20,937 nucleotides of DNA from a virus. Shown piece after piece: positions 7,560-15,310 of the stretch. The stretch lies in the IMG/VR virus record IMGVR_UViG_3300031952_001943, positions 1 through 20,937 of that record. One strand, given 5' to 3'. The notes beneath the pieces were generated by a model, which was not told the origin of the DNA, made no database searches, and saw only the letters and a list, made by a program, of their open reading frames with translations. The position numbers were made by a program, and so were the translations under genes. Each line of letters opens with the position of its first letter. Position 1 is the first letter of the stretch.

Positions 7560-7560
7560 G

Positions 7561-8640
7561 CTACTTCCCCGCCTTCTTCCGCAGGGCGTTGTGCGCCATC
7601 TTCTCGGCGGTCTCGTCGCTCATCTTCGGGTTGCCCTTCTTGAAGCGGGCGGCCATCCCCTTCGACTCGGCGCACTTCAGTAGGTCGCTGGCCTTCTGAA
7701 GCGACGCCATCGCGCCCTCTTCGGACGCCACCTTTGGCCCACCGAAATCGGCACCGGGGTTCTTGGACTTCTTGCCCTTGTTGGCGAGGCGCTTGCCCAT
7801 GCCACCCGGCTCTTTGTCTCCGCACTTCTCCAGCGGAATCTCGACGAGGTTGCCGTCCACGATCTCGTGGCTCTTCAGGAACTCGTCACCGTCACCGAAT
7901 ACCGAAGTCCTCTTGTCCGCGTTCATGATGTACCTCCCGACAGCGCCCCAAGACTTCAGGACGCGCTTGTCGTCGAAATCAGGGAAGTTCAAGCTGAACT
8001 TCCGAACCCGGCCGTCCGACGTGCGAACTTCCGTGTAGTAGTCCTCCATCTTGTCGCTCAACGTGAAGCCGTTCCCCGGAACGTACTTCCCGGCATCGCC
8101 CCCCGTGGTGTAGATCATCTGGTGCTTGCCGCCCTCGCTGTAGATCACGCTCTCCTGATTGAAGTCCTTGCCAAGCGCCGTGACCTCCTCGCGGTTCGCA
8201 TCGTGCACCAGCACGAGGTAGCTGTTCTCTTCGCCGCCGTAGTGTCCCTTGACCGGCGTGTAGACGTAGCCCAACTCCTTCAGCTTGCCCCCGAGCTTCT
8301 TGTGGCGGGCCTCGAAGTAGGGATCGTCTCCCTTCATGGCCTTCTCTTCGTCGGAGCCGGGGTTGCGCCCGGCCGAGACCAGCGCGTAGCGCACCTTCTC
8401 GGACTTCAGGAGCACCTCCAAGTCCATCGAGGACATGGCGTACTCGCGGCCCTGCCCCTTCTCCTGCCGCTTGGTGCCGTTCAAGAAGCGATAGACGGCT
8501 TCCTGCCTGTGATGCTCCGGCATCTCCTCGTAGGAAGCGTACCGCTTCTCGGCCGGTTCCTTCGGATGGGCCTCGCGAGGATCGAGCCGGTAGTAGGGTT
8601 TGCGCCCGCTACTGCCGCCGGGAACGAAAATCTTCTTCAC
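7561..8640 (-). CDS. DUF3293-like protein with N-terminal repeat A and internal repeat C
   Basis: This 359-residue protein starts at GTG 8640, sharing a base with the upstream stop (TAGTG), with AAGGGG upstream. A longer reading to 8760 runs into the upstream gene and is rejected. It begins directly with repeat A3 (VKKIFVPGGSSGRKPYYRLD). Residues about 84-185 resemble DUF3293: YALVSAGRNP, RHKKLGGKLKELGY, EENSYLVLVHD, then LGKDFNQESVIYSEGGKHQM. Repeat C1 is at 245-272. The last 45 residues are basic (SDETAEKMAHNALRKKAGK). DUF3293 function is not established. The repeats link it to the sigma-like and giant proteins. Confidence 0.85.
   Translation of the reverse strand: MKKIFVPGGSSGRKPYYRLDPREAHPKEPAEKRYASYEEMPEHHRQEAVYRFLNGTKRQEKGQGREYAMSSMDLEVLLKSEKVRYALVSAGRNPGSDEEKAMKGDDPYFEARHKKLGGKLKELGYVYTPVKGHYGGEENSYLVLVHDANREEVTALGKDFNQESVIYSEGGKHQMIYTTGGDAGKYVPGNGFTLSDKMEDYYTEVRTSDGRVRKFSLNFPDFDDKRVLKSWGAVGRYIMNADKRTSVFGDGDEFLKSHEIVDGNLVEIPLEKCGDKEPGGMGKRLANKGKKSKNPGADFGGPKVASEEGAMASLQKASDLLKCAESKGMAARFKKGNPKMSDETAEKMAHNALRKKAGK
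7825..7908 (-). repeat. Protein repeat C, copy C1 (DUF3293-like protein)
   Basis: It encodes TSVFGDGDEFLKSHEIVDGN followed by LVEIPLEK. Pattern of family C: S-V-F-x-x-D-G-D-x-L-L-K-S-x-x-L-E-D-G-x-L-V-K. Confidence 0.75.
8572..8640 (-). repeat. Protein repeat A, copy A3 (start of DUF3293-like protein)
   Basis: It encodes VKKIFVPGGSSGRKPYYRLD followed by PRE, at the extreme N-terminus. Confidence 0.85.
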
Positions 8641-10661
8641 TAGTCGGCCCCTTGCACTTCCGCTTCGGTCATGTGCCTGCCACGAACGGGGTGCATCCCG
8701 GCGGCCTTCGTCGCAAGCTCCTTCGTCGAGTACACCGGAGCCGGGCGCTCTTGGCCCCATCCCTTCTGCCCTTGCGGGATGTAGGTGAACCCGCCCTTGA
8801 TCTTCATGATGTCGCGAACCATGTCGTCCGCACCGAACACGCTCCCTACCTTGCCCTCACCCGCCGGTTCCCCGGACTCTGCCACGCGGGTCTGCTTCCT
8901 CTCACGAGCGGCCTTGCGAGACGCCGCATCTTCCTGCTTCCGAAGAGCCTGTCCCTCCGGGGTCTGGTAGAACTTCTTCCGTCGAGCATTGTCCTCCGTG
9001 ACGGCCTGCCAGTAGTTCCCCTTGAAGTCCAGAGGTTTCATCCCCTGCTTTCTCTTCCATGCGTCGTAAGGGTGCTCCTTCTTCGCCGCCGGAGTTTGCC
9101 CGCCCACCGTCCCTGTCATGGCTCCCGAACCATCGGGGAGCTTCGCCATTGTTGCCTTCTTCTCTCGCGGGTCTTGACGGTAGTACCCCTTCCGCTTCGC
9201 TGAAGGCTTCACGAAGATGCGCTTGCTCTTCTCAAAGGACTTTTCCTCATAGAGTGGTTCCGTTTCAGTCCTGTCGATGAAGTCCTCCAACATTCCTCGC
9301 GTGACGTGCTTAGGAAGAAAACCGCTGATAGAAGATGACCTGTCCCAAACGTAGTCACCGAAGGTTTGGAGCAGTTCTCGCTTCAACCCCACATTCTTCA
9401 CACCCTTCTCCGAGAGAAACGCCTCGACCACTTTCTTTGCCCTTGCATCGTACTGATCTTCCTCTTTTCGAGTTCTTGGATCGTTCCTGTAGTAGCCCTT
9501 GTGTCTCAGCGAGGGCTTCACGAAGATGCGCTTGGCCTTCGCGAGGAGACTCTGGCCGACCCGCATCACCCACCCGATCTTCGGCTCCTGCAACGCCTTC
9601 TCCAGCGTGACGATGTTCTCGAAGAGCGCCTTCTCCATGCGCTCGCCGACCTTCTCCAGTACGTCGTCGGGCACGTCGGTCAGGCCGAGGCTTTCGATGG
9701 CCTTCAGCATCTCCTCGGCCACGATGTTCTCGATGACCTGCGACGCCGTCTTGGCCGGGTACATTTCCCGCATCACCCACCCGCTCAGTGTCTTGATCCG
9801 GGCGAGGTGCTTCTCGACCCCCTGCCGCGTCATGCCCAACTGCTTCGCCACGGCCGAGTGCGTCGCGGGCCTCCCGCTCGTGCGCTGGTTCTCGATGAGA
9901 ATCTGGAGCACCTTCGACTGTGTGGGGTTGAGCTTCTGGTAGACCTCTTGCAGGATGCGGTCGGCGTTCATTCGCTGGAAGATCGCTTCGTCCATCGCCA
10001 CCGGCTCGTGCGCCGCTATCGTTTCGCCAAGCGAGACTACCTCGTCGCCCTCTTCGCCACCTCCCGCAACCGGCTTGTCGAGACTCACCTCACCCGGCCC
10101 GGCGCTCATCACGTCCACACCCATGCCGCCCCGCTTCTTCGTTGCGGCCGGGACGAAATACTCGTGCAGAGCGTCCCGGAGCCGCCGGTAGGCGTAGGTG
10201 CCGAACGTGGCGGGCTCACCCGTCGTCGAAAGGGTGATGGCCTTCTTCGGATCGAAAGTGCTCACGGCCTCCCACAGAGCCAGCCGCCCCACCTGTTGCG
10301 CGTCCTCGTCGGCACGGGACATCTTCGGCTTGTGCGCGTAGAGCCGGTCAATCCAGTTCCGTACCATCGCTCCGATCAGCCGGTCGTTCGTCTTGTAGAA
10401 CGTGCGGAGGGCGTCCTCGTTTCGCCGAACGCGGGCCACGTCCATCTCGCTCATGTCCCGGATGAAGTAGTCAGACTGCTTCGTGCGGCCCTTCGCCGCC
10501 CCCTCCATCTCGTGCTCCTCGATGGGCCGGATGTAGAACGTCTGCCAGTAGCCCTTCTTCGTCTGAATCTTCCGGGGGATCAGCCCCGCCCGGTCGATCC
10601 TCGGCATCGCGAAGCCCTTCTCTAGGAGCTTCTCCGGTATGGGAAGGATGAAACGCATCAT
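8640..10661 (-). CDS. Sigma-70-like factor fused to a virion-cargo-type repeat tail
   Basis: This 673-residue protein starts at ATG 10661, overlapping the portal stop as ATGA, with GAGAGAAGG upstream. Residues about 91-170 resemble sigma-70 region 2: ADEDAQQVGRLALWEAVSTF followed by DP, then FGTYAYRRLRDALHEYF. Residues about 244-295 form a region-4-like helix-turn-helix (LNPTQSKVLQILIE, then HSAVAKQLGMTRQGVEKHLA). An acidic/Gly linker separates them. The tail carries repeats A1 (376-400), A2 (479-502) and D1 (529-590). Sigma factors direct RNA polymerase to promoters, and a phage copy could switch on viral genes. Its position between portal and MuF genes, plus repeats shared with polyvalent proteins, suggests it may be carried in the virion. 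That is inference; the alternative is a normal late regulator. Confidence 0.85.
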   Translation of the reverse strand: MMRFILPIPEKLLEKGFAMPRIDRAGLIPRKIQTKKGYWQTFYIRPIEEHEMEGAAKGRTKQSDYFIRDMSEMDVARVRRNEDALRTFYKTNDRLIGAMVRNWIDRLYAHKPKMSRADEDAQQVGRLALWEAVSTFDPKKAITLSTTGEPATFGTYAYRRLRDALHEYFVPAATKKRGGMGVDVMSAGPGEVSLDKPVAGGGEEGDEVVSLGETIAAHEPVAMDEAIFQRMNADRILQEVYQKLNPTQSKVLQILIENQRTSGRPATHSAVAKQLGMTRQGVEKHLARIKTLSGWVMREMYPAKTASQVIENIVAEEMLKAIESLGLTDVPDDVLEKVGERMEKALFENIVTLEKALQEPKIGWVMRVGQSLLAKAKRIFVKPSLRHKGYYRNDPRTRKEEDQYDARAKKVVEAFLSEKGVKNVGLKRELLQTFGDYVWDRSSSISGFLPKHVTRGMLEDFIDRTETEPLYEEKSFEKSKRIFVKPSAKRKGYYRQDPREKKATMAKLPDGSGAMTGTVGGQTPAAKKEHPYDAWKRKQGMKPLDFKGNYWQAVTEDNARRKKFYQTPEGQALRKQEDAASRKAARERKQTRVAESGEPAGEGKVGSVFGADDMVRDIMKIKGGFTYIPQGQKGWGQERPAPVYSTKELATKAAGMHPVRGRHMTEAEVQGAD
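8892..9077 (-). repeat. Protein repeat D, copy D1 (sigma-like protein)
   Basis: A module of about 62 residues: EHPYDAWKRKQGMKPLDFKG, then NYWQAVTEDNARRKKFYQTP, then a basic helix. It is collinear with D2. Confidence 0.88.
9156..9227 (-). repeat. Protein repeat A, copy A2 (sigma-like protein)
   Basis: It encodes SKRIFVKPSAKRKGYYRQDP followed by REKK, about 100 residues after A1 in the same protein. Confidence 0.88.
9462..9536 (-). repeat. Protein repeat A, copy A1 (sigma-like protein)
   Basis: It encodes AKRIFVKPSLRHKGYYRNDP followed by RTRKE. Pattern of family A: K+-hydrophobic-V-x-P-S-x-x-+-K-G-Y-Y-R-x-D-P-R. Confidence 0.88.
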
Positions 10662-12373
10662 GACCTTCTCTCCTCGTCGTCACGCCCGCCGAACCGGATT
10701 GTGACGTACTCGTCTGCCAGTGACTTCGCGGTTTCGGACTCCTTCATGGCCTGATCGACGCCTGTGTCAACGGCCTGTCCCATCTCTTTGTCGTTCAGCG
10801 CGTCGAACCCACCCATGCCACCGCCCTCTTCCTCACCGGGCTGTCCGGGTTGCCCCGGCTGGCCGCCCATCGCCTGTTGCTGTTGCGCCATCTGTTGCTG
10901 TTGCGCCATCTGCTTCTCTTGCTGGATGAACTGGACGTAGGTGGGGTTCAGAATGATGTCGCCGCCTTCGATGGGGGGATCGTCATGGAGAGCGCGAATC
11001 TCATTGATGGTCTTGCGATACGAGACCTGCTGTTGCTCGATGGCCGTGGCTTCACGCTTGTCCTCGATCTCGACGCCCGTGAAGACGAACTCGAAGTCCT
11101 CCCATCCCTTCTGCTCGGCCATGATCTTGTTGAAGAAGTGCCGCAAGAAGAAGAGGAGGTCTTTCACACCCGCATCGTGGCTCGCCTTGCGTTGCTGATC
11201 GGCGGCGATACCGCTGTTGCCGATGCTGATCGACGATGACTGCTCGAAACGCAGGCCGACTTCGGAAGGGTCGATCTTGTGGATCGAGCAAATCCACGCC
11301 TGCAACGTGTCCATGTACTTCGTGTACTCCATGTCGCGGTTCGCCGGGGCGAGGTTGTTCCACCGTGCCCCGTACTGGAGGAACGGCGTCTTCCACATAC
11401 CCTTGATGCCGCCGAACATCGCCATCCACTGCCGCTGAAGCTCTTCGAGTTGCTCACGGTCGAGCGTCCCCGTCTTCGGATCGAAACTGAAGAAGCCCTT
11501 CGGCATGGCGCTGTTGGAGAACTGGTCACGGTTGTACGCCGTCGCAAAGAGGAATGACGTGATGGTGTCGATGCTCTGCTCCAGCGGGCTGTAGCCGAAC
11601 AATCGGAACTTCACGTCGCTCCGCTTGTTCATGAAGTCGAAGAGGAGGTCGTCCCACCCGAACTCGGACACGATCTGGTCGAGCACCATCTGGACGTACC
11701 CGACCTCCATGTCTCCGTTCAGCCCCTTGCGAGGATCGACCGGGAAGATCGTGGCCGCATCGAGAACGTGCCAGTCGAGTACCTGACCGCCGTTGCTCTT
11801 GCGAAGCTCAACCGCCACCTGATCTATCGTGAGGAGGTCGCGCACGAGCATTTCCATCGCGTCGCCGAGCTTGGGCCGCTTCTTCGGCTCACCCTTCGGT
11901 GGATCGAACTTGAAGCCGGTGTCGTCGAACCATTTCGTGATCTGCTTGATGGCCTTCTTCTCACCGGACGAAGGATCGCGCTCTTGATCCTTGATCGTGA
12001 TCTTCCAGCCGGGCTTGTCGTCGTCGGTGCTCGGCTCCGAGAACGTCCTGATCTGTGACGCCCGCTTGTTGTGGATCGCACCGACCACTACCACCTGATC
12101 GGCCACGCGCCGGAGGATGTCGAATGAGAGGTTGAAGAACTTGCGACGGATGCCACGCGGATCGTAGAGGCCGAACTCGTACCAGTAGAGGGGGAGTTGC
12201 TCACCCTTCAGCTTCGGGACTTTCTTGCCCGTGATGACCTTGCTCTCTTCGCCGCCTTCGACTTTGCGGGACTGATCGGCTTTCATGAGGTTGGCGAGGC
12301 TGGAGAAGTCTTCGCCTTCGGAGAAGTAGGGTACGAGGCTGTCCTGTGTGTTGGGATCGAACTCTTCAGCCAT
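10658..12373 (-). CDS. Phage portal protein
   Basis: This 571-residue protein starts at ATG 12373 behind GGAGG at good spacing, just after a terminator. Portal proteins form the dodecameric ring at the packaging vertex. Features fitting the family are the stem/wing-like core (VELRKSNGGQVLDWHVLDAA, TIFPVDPRKG), the conserved segment RLFGYSPLEQSIDTITSFLF, then AYNRDQFSNSAMPKGFFSFD, and QQVSYRKTINEIRALHDDPP near the end (compare the common T.NE.R...g..p). The C-terminal 80 residues are Gln- and Gly-rich with two MAQQQQ units, an unstructured tail. The stop overlaps the sigma-like gene by four bases, implying coupled translation. Confidence 0.93.
   Translation of the reverse strand: MAEEFDPNTQDSLVPYFSEGEDFSSLANLMKADQSRKVEGGEESKVITGKKVPKLKGEQLPLYWYEFGLYDPRGIRRKFFNLSFDILRRVADQVVVVGAIHNKRASQIRTFSEPSTDDDKPGWKITIKDQERDPSSGEKKAIKQITKWFDDTGFKFDPPKGEPKKRPKLGDAMEMLVRDLLTIDQVAVELRKSNGGQVLDWHVLDAATIFPVDPRKGLNGDMEVGYVQMVLDQIVSEFGWDDLLFDFMNKRSDVKFRLFGYSPLEQSIDTITSFLFATAYNRDQFSNSAMPKGFFSFDPKTGTLDREQLEELQRQWMAMFGGIKGMWKTPFLQYGARWNNLAPANRDMEYTKYMDTLQAWICSIHKIDPSEVGLRFEQSSSISIGNSGIAADQQRKASHDAGVKDLLFFLRHFFNKIMAEQKGWEDFEFVFTGVEIEDKREATAIEQQQVSYRKTINEIRALHDDPPIEGGDIILNPTYVQFIQQEKQMAQQQQMAQQQQAMGGQPGQPGQPGEEEGGGMGGFDALNDKEMGQAVDTGVDQAMKESETAKSLADEYVTIRFGGRDDEERRS
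10874..10909. repeat. 18-bp tandem direct repeat (2 copies) in the portal gene
   Basis: Two perfect copies of an 18-base unit (plus strand CTGTTGCTGTTGCGCCAT) lie end to end and encode two MAQQQQ units on the minus strand. This low-complexity segment in the portal tail is a likely site of length variation. Confidence 0.9.
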
Positions 12374-12384
12374 CCGTGTCCTCC

Positions 12385-12438
12385 AAAAAGAAAACGCCCG
12401 GTCGCGCTCCCTCTTCTTCTGAGAGCATCGACCGGGCG
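12385..12438 (-). terminator. Rho-independent terminator
   Basis: On the minus strand a perfect 10-bp stem (CGCCCGGTCG at 12429-12438 pairing with CGACCGGGCG at 12395-12404) encloses a 24-nt loop and is followed by TTTTCTTTTT (12385-12394). It lies between the DUF2292-like gene and the portal gene, whose ribosome site GGAGG follows immediately. It should end or attenuate the transcript from the terminase side. Confidence 0.88.
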
Positions 12439-12467
12439 GTTCTTCCTATCCCGGACTTCTACATCCG

Positions 12468-12689
12468 CTACAAGTCTCGCTCGATCTTCAGGGCACCCAT
12501 CGGGATCGTCTCTCGACGCTCGATGAGCACCGGATCGCCCTTGCGAAACCTTACGACGACCTCCCCGTAGAACCTGTCTCGGGAGAGCCGCCGCAGGTAG
12601 GACACGAGTTCATCCAAGCTCGCGTTCCTGTGTATGATTATAGGCTTCTTTGCCCCTTCGTCAACCCTTTTCCGAGCGTCAGATGACAC
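12468..12689 (-). CDS. DUF2292/YezD-like small protein
   Basis: This 73-residue protein starts at GTG 12689, overlapping the end of the terminase gene by 11 bases, with GGAGGGG upstream. The core LDELVSYLRRLSRDRFYGEV, then VVRFRKGDPVLIERRETIP resembles the small DUF2292/YezD family (helix followed by a strand-turn-strand ending in IE+RE). The function is unknown. Its stop is followed within 30 bases by a strong terminator, so it is the last gene of the terminase transcript. Confidence 0.8.
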   Translation of the reverse strand: MSSDARKRVDEGAKKPIIIHRNASLDELVSYLRRLSRDRFYGEVVVRFRKGDPVLIERRETIPMGALKIERDL

Positions 12690-14508
12690 CGGGCACCCCT
12701 CCTCCCCTGTCCCGGCCGGTCATCCGGTCGTACCCGATCCGGGCGTAGTTGTACGCATGGGCGAAGTGATCCGGGCCGATCTTCCCCACGACCTCGTACT
12801 CGGCCCCCGTAGTGGGGTCTTCTATCCGCTCCACGGCAAGGGCGCAAATGTGGTCAACGAACACCGTCGTAAGGGGGTCGAGCCGGGGGAAGGAGATGTC
12901 CTTCTCCCGGAAGCTCTTCAGAATGAGCTTCAGGGTGCCTGTACGACTCACCGTGACCTTGTTCTGGTTCAGAATCCACATGGGTTCGATGACCTTGGTG
13001 CGCTTCTTCTGCTTCTGCTTCTCATCGGTGTCGTAGAACAGACCGTATGCCCGCATCTTGTACCGCCGGATCAGGATTGAGTTGCGGTCGTTTCCGATCC
13101 CGTTCGCGTCGTTGACGACGATCCCGGCGCTGAAACGGTCAATGATCTGCCCCGCCCTTCCGACGTGATCGGTGTCGGCCCCGGAGAACCCGTGCTGTTG
13201 CAGGCTCTCCTTGTCGATCCGCTCCATGTAGATGACCGAGGGAGTGTCCGGGTTCCCCGGTACGCCGTCCCCCATCACCACCACCCACGAGACTGTCGGC
13301 CCCCAATCTATGCCGATGGCGGTGTTCTTGACCGTCGCCACCTTCATGAAGCTGTTGGCGAGAGACGGATCGCTACACGCTTCCACCGACGCCCTCGGGA
13401 TGTTGGCGTCCTCCCCGACGTAGGCGTAGCCCACCACCTCGTTCCAGAACTGGTGGACGTAGCGGTAGCCGTGGTACTTGTAGAGGATTTCCTTGCCCGT
13501 CTTCCACGGGAGCATGAAGTACGTCACGCGGTAGCTGTGTCGCAGTCCCTCCAGTGACGGCCGCCTTGCGTACCACCCCGAGTGCTTCAGGTAGAACGGG
13601 CTTGTCCTGTCGATGTACTCCTTGCAGAACTTGCACCCAATGTAGACCTTGTCGAGACGCTTCTGGTAGCTCCCCTCGTCCTCCCGGAGCGCCGTCTTCT
13701 CGAAGAACCCTATGATGCTGTCCGGGAAGGTCATCTGCTGACGCTTGTGACACCTCGGACAAACTAGCCACCACTCGTGCCCTGTCGCATCGCTGAAGCG
13801 GGCGTCGATACCGCCCCCCGGAAACATGGGGGTGCTGATCCTCGTGCGCCTTGCCAGCGTAGAGTGTGATGTGCTCTCCCCGAAAATCTCCTCGATCTTC
13901 TCGTTCTGGCTCTCGTACTCGTCGAACGTGATCTTGTCACTGGTAGGGCCGCGTCCCCCGGTCTCCGAGTACGAGGACGCCACCGTGTAGAAGCTCCCAT
14001 TCGAGAAGCCGTGCGACGACAGAGAGATGGGCTTCAACAACCGCACCCGCACAGACGGGCTGTTCATGATCGAGGGATGGATGCGCTCCTTCGCCACTTG
14101 GTTCGCCACCGAGGCGATAGGGAAGATGTGCCGTACCATCGTATTCGGCCGGGTACAGGACAGGTAGATGTTGTCCGAAATCTCGGATTCGGTAAACTCG
14201 GATTGGCGACATTTTATAATGCTCTTGTCCTGTACCGTGTCCTTCAGCACCTTGTTCAAGTAGGGCCGGGGCGCGGTCGTCAACGGGCCGTCCTTCTCCC
14301 CCCGCATCATGGACACGCCCGCATCGTCGTAGCGGAACGGCTTGCCGCTCAGAAGCCGGTTCTTCTCCGTCCACGCCATCACGTCCAGCGTCCCCTCGAA
14401 GCTGTCCGGTATCTCCTCCAAGTCACTGAACGCAGAGAACAGCCTCTCCCCGACGTGGCGCTTCCCCGTTCCCGGTATGATCTCTAGGTGCTTGAAGTCG
14501 ATGCCCAC
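12679..14508 (-). CDS. terL: Terminase large subunit, GpA-like
   Basis: This 609-residue protein starts at GTG 14508 with GGGAGGGGAG upstream. It is the ATP-driven DNA packaging motor and headful/cos nuclease. Visible features are a motif-I position IIKCRQSEFTESE (98-109), a Walker B DKITFDEYE (191-199), and an inserted zinc finger (C250, C253, C292, C295) of the kind found in lambda gpA-type terminases. The RuvC-like nuclease has GIDWGPT (D401), VVNDANGIGN (D467) and GPDHFAHAYNYA (D580). Length fits the family. The Walker A lysine region is unusual because Gly-Lys is replaced by Glu-Phe. No small terminase is recognisable nearby; the 88-residue gene just upstream occupies the usual place. 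Confidence 0.92.
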   Translation of the reverse strand: MGIDFKHLEIIPGTGKRHVGERLFSAFSDLEEIPDSFEGTLDVMAWTEKNRLLSGKPFRYDDAGVSMMRGEKDGPLTTAPRPYLNKVLKDTVQDKSIIKCRQSEFTESEISDNIYLSCTRPNTMVRHIFPIASVANQVAKERIHPSIMNSPSVRVRLLKPISLSSHGFSNGSFYTVASSYSETGGRGPTSDKITFDEYESQNEKIEEIFGESTSHSTLARRTRISTPMFPGGGIDARFSDATGHEWWLVCPRCHKRQQMTFPDSIIGFFEKTALREDEGSYQKRLDKVYIGCKFCKEYIDRTSPFYLKHSGWYARRPSLEGLRHSYRVTYFMLPWKTGKEILYKYHGYRYVHQFWNEVVGYAYVGEDANIPRASVEACSDPSLANSFMKVATVKNTAIGIDWGPTVSWVVVMGDGVPGNPDTPSVIYMERIDKESLQQHGFSGADTDHVGRAGQIIDRFSAGIVVNDANGIGNDRNSILIRRYKMRAYGLFYDTDEKQKQKKRTKVIEPMWILNQNKVTVSRTGTLKLILKSFREKDISFPRLDPLTTVFVDHICALAVERIEDPTTGAEYEVVGKIGPDHFAHAYNYARIGYDRMTGRDRGGGVPGVI

Positions 14509-14535
14509 TGCGCTCCCCTCCCAAGAAGCACACCC

Positions 14536-14802
14536 CTACCGCTCTACTGCGAAAGGGATGCGCTTCTCCTTCCTCCACCACAGGTGGCCCTTCGTCAGCA
14601 CGGCGAACACCGACATGGGGTTCGCGAATGGTGACAGGGGGCGCTCCAGCCTCGCCACCTTCCAGCCCCGATGCAACCTCTGGAGCTTCACAAGCTCCAC
14701 CTCGACGCGAAGCGCGTACCCCTCGGCGGCCATCTTCACGGCGTCGGCCACCTTGCCCCACGCCTCGCCCTTCTGCTCATCGTTCAAGGCTAGGTACAAC
14801 AT
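14536..14802 (-). CDS. Hypothetical protein (88 aa) upstream of terminase
   Basis: The start is ATG 14802 behind GGGAGGTGAC, two bases after the preceding stop; a longer reading to 15009 overlaps another gene and is rejected. The sequence has an amphipathic helix (EQKGEAWGKVADAVKMAAEG) followed by alternating hydrophobic and basic strands (ALRVEVELVKLQRLHRGWKV) and a Trp/Lys-rich end (HLWWRKEKRIPFAVER). No family is recognised. It occupies the position where a small terminase often lies, but no helix-turn-helix is evident. Confidence 0.72.
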   Translation of the reverse strand: MLYLALNDEQKGEAWGKVADAVKMAAEGYALRVEVELVKLQRLHRGWKVARLERPLSPFANPMSVFAVLTKGHLWWRKEKRIPFAVER

Positions 14803-14804
14803 TG

Positions 14805-15155
14805 TCACCTCCCTATCCTCTGCATCTCCTGCGTCCACCCGCCCTCCCACGGGGCAATCCTCTCCCAATCCAAGTAGGGACACCGACAGGGCTTCCCATC
14901 TCGGAACGCCTGCCGTCCTTCCTCGTGAACCTTCGCACTTAGAACTCGGGCATCCTCCACCCTCCGCTCCTTCTCCTGCTCGTCGCGCCTGTCCTGCCAC
15001 CGGCACCACAGCACCCGGACACCAACCCCGATCCAGAACAGGAGGAACAACCCGACAACGAGCAGGACGCCGATGCCCATCCCATTGACCACCCGCTCGA
15101 ACCCCTCCTTCACTCCCGGCGGTATTCTGACTGCTAGCACATTCGTAACAGTCAT
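14805..15155 (-). CDS. Membrane-anchored protein with Rmf/CrpP-like C-terminal module
   Basis: This 116-residue protein starts at ATG 15155 in an ATGA overlap behind GGGGAGGG. Residues about 26-50 (MGIGVLLVVGLFLLFWIGVG) form one clear transmembrane helix. A charged, probably coiled region follows (RRDEQEKERRVEDARVLSAK). The C-terminal 42 residues (HEEGRQAFRDGKPCRCPYLD, ending PWEGGWTQEM) fit the pattern G..A...G....CPY......W..GW of ribosome modulation factor and CrpP-type small proteins. The topology could put the module in the cytoplasm. The Rmf resemblance is from motif spacing only. Confidence 0.72.
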   Translation of the reverse strand: MTVTNVLAVRIPPGVKEGFERVVNGMGIGVLLVVGLFLLFWIGVGVRVLWCRWQDRRDEQEKERRVEDARVLSAKVHEEGRQAFRDGKPCRCPYLDWERIAPWEGGWTQEMQRIGR

Positions 15156-15310
15156 CTCACCCTCCCCGGCCGCTCATCATCCTCGGCCTGCTCCAGAGCC
15201 TTTCGCACCTTGTCCACGGTTCCCTTGCGTAGAATACGAACACCGTGCGCTGTCGCCATGTTGGCAAACATTTCCCGCACCTCATCTATCAGCTTCAGGC
15301 TCGACTTCAC
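15152..15310 (-). CDS. Hypothetical small protein (52 aa)
   Basis: The start is GTG 15310 directly behind GGAGGGAAGC, which lies inside the end of the preceding gene (29-base overlap). The stop overlaps the next gene as ATGA. The protein is charged and helical (VKSSLKLIDEVREMFANMAT, then ILRKGTVDKVRKALEQAEDD). Both junction signals and an in-frame start support it. No family is recognised. Confidence 0.7.
   Translation of the reverse strand: MKSSLKLIDEVREMFANMATAHGVRILRKGTVDKVRKALEQAEDDERPGRVR

Noticed and set aside
9366-10625. Plus-strand open frame opposite the sigma-like gene
   Set aside because: It is antisense to clear sigma-70-like motifs and repeats; no ribosome site or domain is visible.
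14509-14535. Possible promoter before the terminase gene
   Set aside because: Only a ribosome site is visible; the gap is too short and no -35/-10 pair was found.
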